This document shows positions 1-5,608 of a stretch of 6,730 nucleotides of DNA, piece after piece. Each line of letters starts with the position of its first letter. Positions within the stretch are counted from its first letter, which is position 1. Under the pieces are notes generated by a model. It had not been told where the DNA came from and did no database searches. It saw nothing but the letters and a program-made list of their open reading frames with translations. The translations under genes were made by a program, and so were the position numbers. The stretch comes from Spirochaetales bacterium (GTDB lineage Bacteria; Spirochaetota; Spirochaetia; SZUA-6; DRHE01): NCBI GenBank assembly GCA_016935715.1, contig JAFGQJ010000191.1, positions 1 to 6,730 on the forward strand, read 5' to 3'.

Positions 1-51
1 ACGCGGCAGGCGCCGGGACGAGCCTTTCCGAAGGGGGACGGAATCTCATGA
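1..51 (+). CDS. 3' end of an upstream gene (partial), possibly the flavoprotein subunit
   Basis: Frame 1 is open from the window edge to a TGA at 49-51. That stop overlaps the ATG of the iron-sulfur subunit gene in an ATGA arrangement, the same junction seen between the next two genes. The 16 visible residues end Lys-Gly-Asp-Gly-Ile-Ser and match no motif I know. SdhB/FrdB genes usually follow the flavoprotein gene, so SdhA/FrdA is the natural guess, but this rests on gene order only. Caution: the iron-sulfur subunit's own frame is also open to the window edge, so an N-terminal extension or fusion of that protein is not excluded. Confidence 0.4.
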   Translation, partial: TRQAPGRAFPKGDGIS

Positions 52-761
52 GCAGAGAACAGGTCACCTTTCGAGTTTTCCGCTACCACGCCGGGCAGCC
101 GGGATCGGAGCGCTTCGATGAGATCGAGCTGCCCGTGGCGCAATCCACCACGGTTCTAGAGGTGCTCGAGCATCTTCGCCGCTCCGATCCCACCCTGATG
201 TACCGCTGCTCCTGCCATCACGGCTCCTGCGGGACCTGCGCCTGCCGCATCAACGGCAGGGAGCGTCTGGCCTGCACGACCCGGGTGCTCGATCTGGACA
301 GCCGGATCGTGACCATAGAACCGCTGAGAAAGCTCAGCAGGCTGGGCGACCTGGTGACGGACCCGGCCGACTTCTTCCGGGAATATCCGGCGGACTGGCG
401 GACCCTGCGCAGCAGCGAGGCCAACCCCGATGCTGCGGCACCGGAGGAGCTTTCCGGCTACACCCGGCTGGAGAACTGCATCGAATGCGGTGCCTGCGTT
501 TCCGCCTGCCCGGTGGAGGGATTTCTGGGTCCGGCGGTGCTGGCCGGTCTGAACCGCGAGCTGCTCAACATCCACAGCGAAGAGGCCGCGGATCGAGAAA
601 ATCCTTCAGATCACGAAAACGATCTCCTCGAGACGGCGGGGGGAGACCGGGGCGTCTGGAAGTGCCGTCGCGCCCTGGAGTGCAGCAGGGTCTGTCCCAC
701 CGGGGTTTATCCGGCCCGCCACATCGCAGATCTGAGGAGACGGTTGAGCGAACCCCCATGA
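48..761 (+). CDS. Succinate dehydrogenase / fumarate reductase iron-sulfur subunit (SdhB/FrdB family)
   Basis: This 237-residue protein is the normal length for the electron-transfer subunit that passes electrons between the FAD subunit and the membrane quinone site on the cytoplasmic face. An N-terminal ferredoxin domain has the 2Fe-2S spacing C-x4-C-x2-C-x11-C at Cys56, 61, 64 and 76; Cys54 and Cys66 are extra. The C-terminal domain has C-x2-C-x2-C-x3-C-P at Cys144, 147, 150 and 154, and C-x5-C-x3-C-P at Cys206, 212 and 216, the usual ligand set for a 4Fe-4S and a 3Fe-4S cluster. The ATG at 48 has an AAGGGGGA ribosome site at 31-38. No membrane-anchor gene follows, so any anchor gene lies upstream or elsewhere. 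Sequence alone does not tell succinate oxidation from fumarate reduction, and a related dehydrogenase with another dicarboxylate substrate is possible. The stop overlaps the start of the binding-protein gene by 4 nt. Confidence 0.9.
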   Translation: MSREQVTFRVFRYHAGQPGSERFDEIELPVAQSTTVLEVLEHLRRSDPTLMYRCSCHHGSCGTCACRINGRERLACTTRVLDLDSRIVTIEPLRKLSRLGDLVTDPADFFREYPADWRTLRSSEANPDAAAPEELSGYTRLENCIECGACVSACPVEGFLGPAVLAGLNRELLNIHSEEAADRENPSDHENDLLETAGGDRGVWKCRRALECSRVCPTGVYPARHIADLRRRLSEPP

Positions 762-1648
762 GATCGATGCTTCCAGGGAATCAGACGTTCCTCCTGACCG
801 CTTTCACCTGCTGCCTCTTCCTGGTCTGTCCGACCCCGCGGGAATTGACGGCGGAGCCGCCGGTCGTGCTGGCGGTTCCGGCGAACGAGGAGGGCCTGGC
901 CCGGTTTCGCCAGTGGAAACCGATAACGGACTATCTCTCGGATGCGAGCGGCCTCCTCTTGGTCCTGGAGATGGTCGAAGACCATCCTGCAATCCTGCGG
1001 GGTCTGGCAGCCAACCAGTACGATCTGGCGTTCGTCGATCCCGTTTGGTACGTAACCCTGGTCGGGCGGGGCCTGTGCGTTCCTCTGGCACGACCGGTGT
1101 CGCTGAGCCGCGACACCGTACGGTCGCTTCTCATCGTTCACCGGGATTCCATCATCCGGGATGTGAGCGATCTCGGGGAGGCAAAGATTGCCCTGACAGG
1201 CAGATTCGAGTCGGCCCTGGGCTACTATCTCCCCCTGTCCCTCCTCGAGTCGCGGGGCCTGCGGCTGGCCGCCGACTCCGACAGAATCCTGTTTTCCGAC
1301 ACCTTTCTCAGCATCCTGAAGGGTGTGGCCTACGGGAAACTGGAAGCGGGGTTCGTCAGCTCCTCGGTGCTCGACGAGGGGGACAACGCCTCACTGCGGG
1401 AACAGGTCCGCGTGGTCCTGGAATCAGAGGCGATTCCACAGTGGACCCTCGTGTACAGGTCCGATCTTCGCCCGAGCACTATAGCCTCTGTCCGCCGGGA
1501 ACTGCTGAACATGGTGAGGTCCGAACAGGGCCGCCCGGCCCTCCAGCCGAGCGGCTTCAGCGCCTTCGTCGAGGCTTTCGACGCAGACTACGATGCAGTC
1601 CGCCGCTATCGCGAAGCCGTGGAGGCCGATATTGAGGCTGCAGAGTAA
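758..1648 (+). CDS. PhnD-like periplasmic substrate-binding protein, probable ligand sensor for the adjacent kinase
   Basis: The 296-residue product resembles the phosphate/phosphite/phosphonate-binding (PhnD-like, class II Venus-flytrap) family. After a hydrophobic N-terminus (about residues 10-26) and a possible signal peptidase site after Ala32, it shows the family pattern of a beta strand (VVLAVPANEEG, 36-46), a helix with Pro-Ile-x-x-Tyr-Leu, and then Tyr-Asp-Leu-Ala-Phe-Val-Asp-Pro at 88-95. The frame is open upstream of 758, but the ATG there makes an ATGA overlap with the previous gene, whereas longer versions would lie inside the iron-sulfur gene. A GAGGAGA at 733-739 is rather far (18 nt), so translational coupling is likely; the ATG at 767 is an alternative. 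No permease or ATPase gene adjoins it and a histidine kinase follows, so I infer a sensing rather than a transport role. PhnD-like domains are known fused to kinases, as in the tetrathionate sensor TtrS. Ligand unknown. Confidence 0.8.
   Translation: MRSMLPGNQTFLLTAFTCCLFLVCPTPRELTAEPPVVLAVPANEEGLARFRQWKPITDYLSDASGLLLVLEMVEDHPAILRGLAANQYDLAFVDPVWYVTLVGRGLCVPLARPVSLSRDTVRSLLIVHRDSIIRDVSDLGEAKIALTGRFESALGYYLPLSLLESRGLRLAADSDRILFSDTFLSILKGVAYGKLEAGFVSSSVLDEGDNASLREQVRVVLESEAIPQWTLVYRSDLRPSTIASVRRELLNMVRSEQGRPALQPSGFSAFVEAFDADYDAVRRYREAVEADIEAAE
1621..1634 (+). promoter_or_regulatory. Ribosome binding site deciding a TTG start for the histidine kinase
   Basis: A perfect GGAGG at 1621-1625 lies 6 nt before a TTG at 1632-1634 in the kinase frame. 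The resulting protein begins Met-Arg-Leu-Gln-Ser-Lys directly before the first membrane helix, a typical kinase N-terminus. The first in-frame ATG, at 1593, lies within the previous gene and would add 13 residues. Confidence 0.7.
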
Positions 1649-3011
1649 GATATTCATTTTTTTTACGGTGCTGCTGCTCCTCATAGCCTTCGAGTGGCTC
1701 TTTTTCAGCATCTTCGAGAGCAGGGTTCTGCAGGAAGAGATGAGCAGTCGAGGCAGCGTGCTCGTGCGAACCCTGGCTCAGCTGAGCGCCGAGCCGGTTC
1801 TGGCTTTTCAGATAACCAGGCTCGAAAAGCTGCTCGATTCGATGCTGGAGGAGAAGGACGTGGTGCACGCCCGCGTGTACAATTCCACCTACACGGTGCT
1901 GGCGGCCACCGACCGGGAGCAGGAGGGCTGGACGTTTTCCGGCCGGATCGCGCACTCCATGCAGATCCGCTCCGACGGCGAGCTGATGGTGGCCAGGGCT
2001 CCGATCACGGCGATGGATCAGAACCTGGGAATGGCGGAGATCGTCTTTTCCCTCGGAACGCTGAAGGGCAAGGTGAGCCGCAGCCGGGCTATATTCCTGG
2101 CAATCTTCATAGGCGAGCTGCTGCTGGCGGTGGCCTTCGCCGTATTCCTGGAAATCCAGGTGATCCGGCCGCTCGGAAAGCTGGCGGCGGAGGTCCAGGA
2201 GATCCGCGCGGAATCCCTCGATGCCTCCCTGGCCCCGGCACCTTTCTCGGCGAAAGAGATCAGCCGTCTGCGGCTTTCCCTCGATGACATGAGGGAAAAA
2301 CTGAGACGTGCCCAGGCGGATGTCGTGGCCAGAACACGGCTGGCCACCATGGGCCAGATCGCGGCCAACATCACCCACGAAATCCGCAACCCGCTGGAGG
2401 CGATATCCGGGGCGGTGGAGATAATCTCCACCGAGCCCGAACTGAGTGCCGACAGCCGGGAATCGGTGGCCATTCTCCAGGAAGAGATCCGGAACCTGGA
2501 GGACTATCTCAATCAATATCTCGAGTTCGCGCGGCCCATGCCGGTGCGACCCGTGTCGACATCCGTCAATGTGCTGGTGGAAGATTGCCTGCTTCTTCTA
2601 AAGCCCCTGGTGCGCAAGAAAAAGGTGAAACTGCACACCGCACTTGCAGCCGGATTGCCTCGATGCAGGCTGGACGTGAACCAGCTGAAGCGGGTCATCG
2701 TCAACATCACTCTCAACAGCATCGAGGCGCTTTCCGAGAACGGAGCATTGCGGGTCTCGACGGCCAGTCGCGCCGACGGAGTGGAAATATCGGTCAGGGA
2801 CGACGGGGAGGGCATCCGGGATGAGGATCTGCCGCGGGTGTTCGATCCGTACTTCACCACGAAGAGCGGCGGTTCCGGCCTCGGGCTGCCCCTCAGCAAG
2901 ATGATCATCGAGCAGCACGAAGGCTCGATCCACATCGAAAGCAGCCGGGCTGAAGGGACCGTGGTCAAGGTAACGCTGCCGGCGGATCCGGAGGGGGTTC
3001 GGGATGGCTAG
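1632..3011 (+). CDS. Membrane-bound sensor histidine kinase (NtrB/AtoS-like transmitter)
   Basis: With the TTG start the product has 459 residues; an ATG at 1593 would give 472. It has a first membrane helix at about 7-28 (with one Glu, residue 21), an extracytoplasmic region of about 120 residues (29-151) that I do not recognise, a second helix at about 153-175, and a HAMP-type linker with a coiled coil to about 235. The HisKA H-box His-Glu-Ile-Arg-Asn-Pro has phospho-acceptor His249. The ATPase domain shows an N-box around Asn362, G1 box DDGEGI at 390-395, F-box FDPYFTTK, and G2 box with GSGLGL at 414-419. All catalytic motifs are intact and no receiver domain is attached. It overlaps the binding-protein gene by 17 nt and the regulator gene by 8 nt, so it is almost certainly the regulator's partner. 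The small periplasmic region could contact the PhnD-like protein; that is inference. Confidence 0.92.
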   Translation: MRLQSKIFIFFTVLLLLIAFEWLFFSIFESRVLQEEMSSRGSVLVRTLAQLSAEPVLAFQITRLEKLLDSMLEEKDVVHARVYNSTYTVLAATDREQEGWTFSGRIAHSMQIRSDGELMVARAPITAMDQNLGMAEIVFSLGTLKGKVSRSRAIFLAIFIGELLLAVAFAVFLEIQVIRPLGKLAAEVQEIRAESLDASLAPAPFSAKEISRLRLSLDDMREKLRRAQADVVARTRLATMGQIAANITHEIRNPLEAISGAVEIISTEPELSADSRESVAILQEEIRNLEDYLNQYLEFARPMPVRPVSTSVNVLVEDCLLLLKPLVRKKKVKLHTALAAGLPRCRLDVNQLKRVIVNITLNSIEALSENGALRVSTASRADGVEISVRDDGEGIRDEDLPRVFDPYFTTKSGGSGLGLPLSKMIIEQHEGSIHIESSRAEGTVVKVTLPADPEGVRDG

Positions 3012-4314
3012 GCTGCTGGTCGTGGACGACAAGGCCAATATCAGGAAGGTTCTGCGGATCATCCTGGAGAAGGAGGGCCACACGGTGGAGACGGCCAGCA
3101 GCGGCCGGGAAGGGCTGAGCAAGGCCCTGGCCCAGGATCCGGAGGTGATCATCAGCGACATCCGCATGGAGGACATGGACGGAAACGAGCTGTTTCACCT
3201 GCTGCGGTCCCGGGGCAGCAATACTCCTTTCATCTTCATAACCGCCTTCGCCACGGTGCGCGGAGCGGTGTCGGCCATCAAACAGGGGGCCGTAGAGTAC
3301 CTGGCAAAACCGATCGATTACGGACTGCTGAAAAAAACCATCGCCTCCCTCATCCGGCAGAAATCCAGGCCTGCGCCTTCGGCTATGGATGCCGTTCTGG
3401 TTGGCACGAGCCCGGCCATGGGGGCGCTGGCGGAGAGAATCAGAGCCGTCGGCGGGACCAGCTCGACCGTGCTGATCGTCGGGGAAAGCGGAGCGGGAAA
3501 GGAGCTGGTGGCCCGCCAGATCCACGTTCTCAGCTCGCGCAGGGACAAACCGTTCGTCCCGGTGAACTGCTCCGCCCTCAGCATGAGTCTGCTGGAATCG
3601 GAGCTGTTCGGATACGAACGGGGAGCGTTCACCGGGGCGGAGAAGCAGAAAAAAGGGGTATTCGAGTTCGCCGACGGCGGCAGCCTGTTCCTGGATGAGG
3701 TTTCCGAGATCGACCCGGCTATCCAGGTCAAGCTCCTCCGCGTGCTCCAGGAACGCTGTTTCACCCGCGTGGGGGGGACCAGGCCCGTGAAAGTGGACGT
3801 GCGCCTGATCGCCGCCACCAACCGCAGGCTGGAGGAGCTGATAGAGCGCGGCCAGTTCCGCCGAGACCTGTACTACCGGCTCAACGTGATCCCTGTCCGG
3901 GTTCCGCCCCTGCGGGAGCATCTCGAGGATCTGACCGAGCTGGTGGAGCATTTCTGCACCCAGATCTGCACCAGGGAGCAGTTCCCTGAACCGTCGGTAT
4001 CCGCGGGGTTCATAGAGAGACTGGGTCTGTATCCGTGGCCCGGAAACGTGCGGGAGCTGGAAAATCTGATCGAGCGGATACTCGTCCTGCACCGCCCGAG
4101 GCGACTCGAAGCCCGCCACATCGACATCGAGCTCACCGCGGCCGGATCTTCTCTGTCGGGAAACATGTCGGAGCGCGACCGCATCCTCGGCGCACTGCGT
4201 CTGACCCAGGGGAACAAGACGGAGGCAGCCAAGGTGCTGGGCCTGCCGCGCCGTACCCTGTACAACAAGATCGAGCGTTTCGGGATCCAGAAGGAGGAGT
4301 ACACCGCTGTGTAA
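3004..4314 (+). CDS. NtrC-family sigma-54-dependent response regulator
   Basis: The 436-residue product has three domains of normal length. The receiver domain (1-120) has Asp8-Asp9, phospho-acceptor Asp52, Thr80 and Lys102. The AAA+ sigma-54 interaction domain (about 136-365) has Walker A GESGAGKE at 160-167, the sigma-54 contact loop GAFTGA at 207-212 and Walker B GGSLFLDE at 225-232. A Fis-type helix-turn-helix lies at 403-428 (GNKTEAAKVLGLPRRTLYNK onward). It should activate transcription by remodelling sigma-54 RNA polymerase once phosphorylated. The start at 3004 has a strong GGAGGGGG site at 2990-2997 and overlaps the kinase stop, so the two are co-translated. Its stop is 2 nt before a 10-bp inverted repeat and about 83 nt before a sigma-54 promoter; the regulator thus lies next to its most likely target. 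AtoC/ZraR/PgtA-type regulators have this layout, but I would not assign one of those names. Confidence 0.95.
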   Translation: MARLLVVDDKANIRKVLRIILEKEGHTVETASSGREGLSKALAQDPEVIISDIRMEDMDGNELFHLLRSRGSNTPFIFITAFATVRGAVSAIKQGAVEYLAKPIDYGLLKKTIASLIRQKSRPAPSAMDAVLVGTSPAMGALAERIRAVGGTSSTVLIVGESGAGKELVARQIHVLSSRRDKPFVPVNCSALSMSLLESELFGYERGAFTGAEKQKKGVFEFADGGSLFLDEVSEIDPAIQVKLLRVLQERCFTRVGGTRPVKVDVRLIAATNRRLEELIERGQFRRDLYYRLNVIPVRVPPLREHLEDLTELVEHFCTQICTREQFPEPSVSAGFIERLGLYPWPGNVRELENLIERILVLHRPRRLEARHIDIELTAAGSSLSGNMSERDRILGALRLTQGNKTEAAKVLGLPRRTLYNKIERFGIQKEEYTAV

Positions 4315-4316
4315 GA

Positions 4317-4356
4317 TGTGCCAGAACGCTTGGGCAATGGCACACCTTCTGGCACA
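4317..4356 (+). promoter_or_regulatory. Candidate upstream activating sequence (enhancer) for the sigma-54 regulator
   Basis: TGTGCCAGAA at 4317-4326 and its exact reverse complement TTCTGGCACA at 4347-4356 form a perfect 10-bp inverted repeat with a 20-nt spacer. Another half-site, TGGCACA, sits at 4338-4344. Half-site centres are about 21 and 12 bp apart, and the two long arms are centred 30 bp apart, close to whole helical turns. The site spans about -107 to -68 relative to the predicted start near 4424, the usual range for NtrC-family enhancers. That the adjacent regulator binds here is inferred. A terminator for the upstream operon is less likely because no T-run follows. Confidence 0.65.
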
Positions 4357-4397
4357 CTCGGAGCGAAAAGATCCGCCGATCCGCCTTGAAAAACGGT

Positions 4398-4413
4398 TGG
4401 CACGGCTCTTGCA
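4398..4413 (+). promoter_or_regulatory. Sigma-54 (-24/-12) promoter of the ABC importer operon
   Basis: TGGCACG at 4398-4404, four bases, then TTGCA at 4409-4413 matches the sigma-54 consensus TGGCACr-N4-TTGCw at every conserved position, with the required 10 bp between the GG (4399-4400) and GC (4411-4412). The expected transcript start is about 4424, giving a leader of about 53 nt before the binding-protein ATG at 4477. An NtrC-type activator gene immediately upstream supports the call. Confidence 0.92.
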
Positions 4414-4422
4414 TTAATCATC

Positions 4423-4447
4423 TCGAGGCCTGTTCTGTCGGCCTCGA
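4423..4447 (+). other. Hairpin at the predicted 5' end of the importer mRNA
   Basis: TCGAGGCC at 4423-4430 and GGCCTCGA at 4440-4447 form a perfect 8-bp, GC-rich stem with a 9-nt loop. The predicted start (about 4424) falls at the first bases of the left arm, so the RNA would begin almost directly with this stem. A 5'-terminal stem-loop can protect mRNA from decay; an operator overlapping the start site is the alternative. No T-run follows, so it is not a typical terminator. It ends 13 nt before the ribosome site AAGGAG (4461-4466). Confidence 0.55.
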
Positions 4448-4476
4448 AGAAAAACACTCAAAGGAGAAAGAAACCT

Positions 4477-5502
4477 ATGAAGACGCTTCTCAAGGTGCTG
4501 ACCGTCGCCTTCCTGCTGTCCGCAGCCGCAGGCTCGCTGTTTGCCGAACCCCAGGCTGAGATGAAGCCGGACAAGGTCGTGGTCTACGCGAGTGTCGACG
4601 AGGCGAACGCCAAAAAGATCCTCGACGCCTTCACCGCAGACACGGGCATCACCGCCAGCTTTGTCCACCTCTCCTCGGGGCCCGCTCTGGCAAGGATCAC
4701 CGCCGAAAAGAACAATCCTCAGGCGGACGTTTGGTTGGGAGCCCCCAATGAGAATCACATCATCGCCAAGGAAGAGGGGCTGAGCGTTCCCTACAGGTCG
4801 GCGGCCCTCGATTCTCTGGAGGATCAGTTCAAGGATCCCGATGCGTACTGGCGTTCCTTCTACATGAATCCAATGGCTTTCGCCGTCAACACCGAAGCTC
4901 TGGCCAAAACCGGCGCGCCCAAACCGACCTCCTGGGAAGACCTGTTGAAGCCCGTGTACAAGGGTCAGATCCAGATGCCCACACCCCAGGCTTCGGGAAC
5001 GGCCTACAACATCGTGGCCACCCTGGTAACCCTGTGGGGCGAGGAGAGAGCCTACGACTACATGAAGAAGCTCAATCCGAACATCCAGACCTACACCTCT
5101 TCCGGTACCGGACCGTCGAAAGCGGTGGCCGTGGGCCAGTGCGCCATCGGCATCCAGTTCACCCCGGCTTTCTTCGAGTTCATCGACCAGGGATATCCCC
5201 TGGAAGTCGTTTTCCCGAAGGAAGGAGTGGGATACGAGGCACCGGCGGTCTCCATCCTGGCGGGTGCAGAGAACATGGAAGCCGCAAAGATCCTGGTGGA
5301 CTGGCTGGTCTCCAAGGAGGGGCAGGATGTTCTGAGCGAGGCCAAAACGTATTTCTATCCCGTCAACCCGGACGCCGCCCTGGGAAAGGGCATGCCCGAT
5401 TTCGCTTCTCTGAAAACCGTCGGTTTCAGCTCCCAGTGGGCCGGGGAGAACAAGAAACGCCTGGTCGAGCGCTGGGTCAACGACGTACTGCCGGCCAAGT
5501 AA
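4477..5502 (+). CDS. ABC transporter periplasmic substrate-binding protein (AfuA/FbpA-like)
   Basis: The 341-residue product has a clear signal peptide (MKTLLKVLTVAFLL..., cleavage expected after Ala23 in Ser-Leu-Phe-Ala). The mature part follows the class II family often annotated as iron(III) or 2-aminoethylphosphonate binding: VVVYASVDEANAKKILDAF early on, Gln-Ala-Ser-Gly-Thr-Ala-Tyr at 171-177, Ser-Ser-Gly-Thr-Gly-Pro at 208-213, Glu-Gly-Val-Gly-Tyr-Glu at 249-254 and a C-terminal Lys-Glu-Gly-Gln segment. It contains no Tyr-Tyr pair, which ferric-binding FbpA proteins use for iron. It is closer to AfuA-like proteins, some of which bind sugar phosphates, but the His-Asp I recall after the Gly-Ile-x-Phe strand is Thr-Pro here (229-230), so the ligand is open. 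AAGGAG at 4461-4466 precedes the ATG by 10 nt. It is the first gene behind the sigma-54 promoter and supplies solute to the permease encoded downstream. Confidence 0.88.
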   Translation: MKTLLKVLTVAFLLSAAAGSLFAEPQAEMKPDKVVVYASVDEANAKKILDAFTADTGITASFVHLSSGPALARITAEKNNPQADVWLGAPNENHIIAKEEGLSVPYRSAALDSLEDQFKDPDAYWRSFYMNPMAFAVNTEALAKTGAPKPTSWEDLLKPVYKGQIQMPTPQASGTAYNIVATLVTLWGEERAYDYMKKLNPNIQTYTSSGTGPSKAVAVGQCAIGIQFTPAFFEFIDQGYPLEVVFPKEGVGYEAPAVSILAGAENMEAAKILVDWLVSKEGQDVLSEAKTYFYPVNPDAALGKGMPDFASLKTVGFSSQWAGENKKRLVERWVNDVLPAK

Positions 5503-5544
5503 ACCGACAAAGCTGACAAAGCCCATATCATATGAAATCCTGAT

Positions 5545-5580
5545 CGCGGCGGGAGCTGGATGCACGCGGTTCCCGCCGTG
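5545..5580 (+). other. Intercistronic hairpin between binding-protein and permease genes
   Basis: CGCGGCGGGA at 5545-5554 pairs with TCCCGCCGTG at 5571-5580: ten pairs, one of them G-U, with a 16-nt loop. No T-run follows, so it does not look like a complete intrinsic terminator. Stems in this position in ABC operons commonly protect the upstream message or cause partial termination, yielding more binding protein than permease; that role is inferred here. The rest of the 106-nt gap (5503-5608) holds two copies of GACAAAGC (5506-5513, 5515-5522) and no promoter I can recognise. Confidence 0.5.
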
Positions 5581-5608
5581 TTCGAAGTTTGACTACCCGG
5601 GTGACTGA

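Noticed and set aside
485..757. N-terminal extension of the PhnD-like protein from an ATG at 485
   Set aside because: The extra 91 residues lie within the iron-sulfur cluster region of the upstream gene, are rich in Arg, Gly and Ser, and would bury the signal peptide.
818..835. Lipoprotein signal (lipobox) at Cys24 of the PhnD-like protein
   Set aside because: The residues before the cysteine (Phe-Leu-Val) do not fit the usual small-residue pattern; ordinary cleavage near Ala32 or an uncleaved anchor is as likely.
1557..2516. Antisense open frame opposite the kinase gene
   Set aside because: Composition typical of a GC-rich shadow frame; the kinase motifs on the + strand are intact.
4317..4356. 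Rho-independent terminator for the regulator operon
   Set aside because: The stem has a 20-nt loop and no T-run after it; its position relative to the sigma-54 promoter fits an enhancer better.
4338..4356. Additional sigma-54 promoters at the TGGCACA half-sites
   Set aside because: No TTGC at the required spacing follows either copy.
5506..5522. Two copies of GACAAAGC just after the second binding-protein gene
   Set aside because: A single short direct repeat in a gap with no associated element; chance is a sufficient explanation.
4414..5565. Long antisense open frame (383 codons) opposite the second binding-protein gene
   Set aside because: No family motifs; the + strand frame has a signal peptide, ribosome site, promoter and family sequence.
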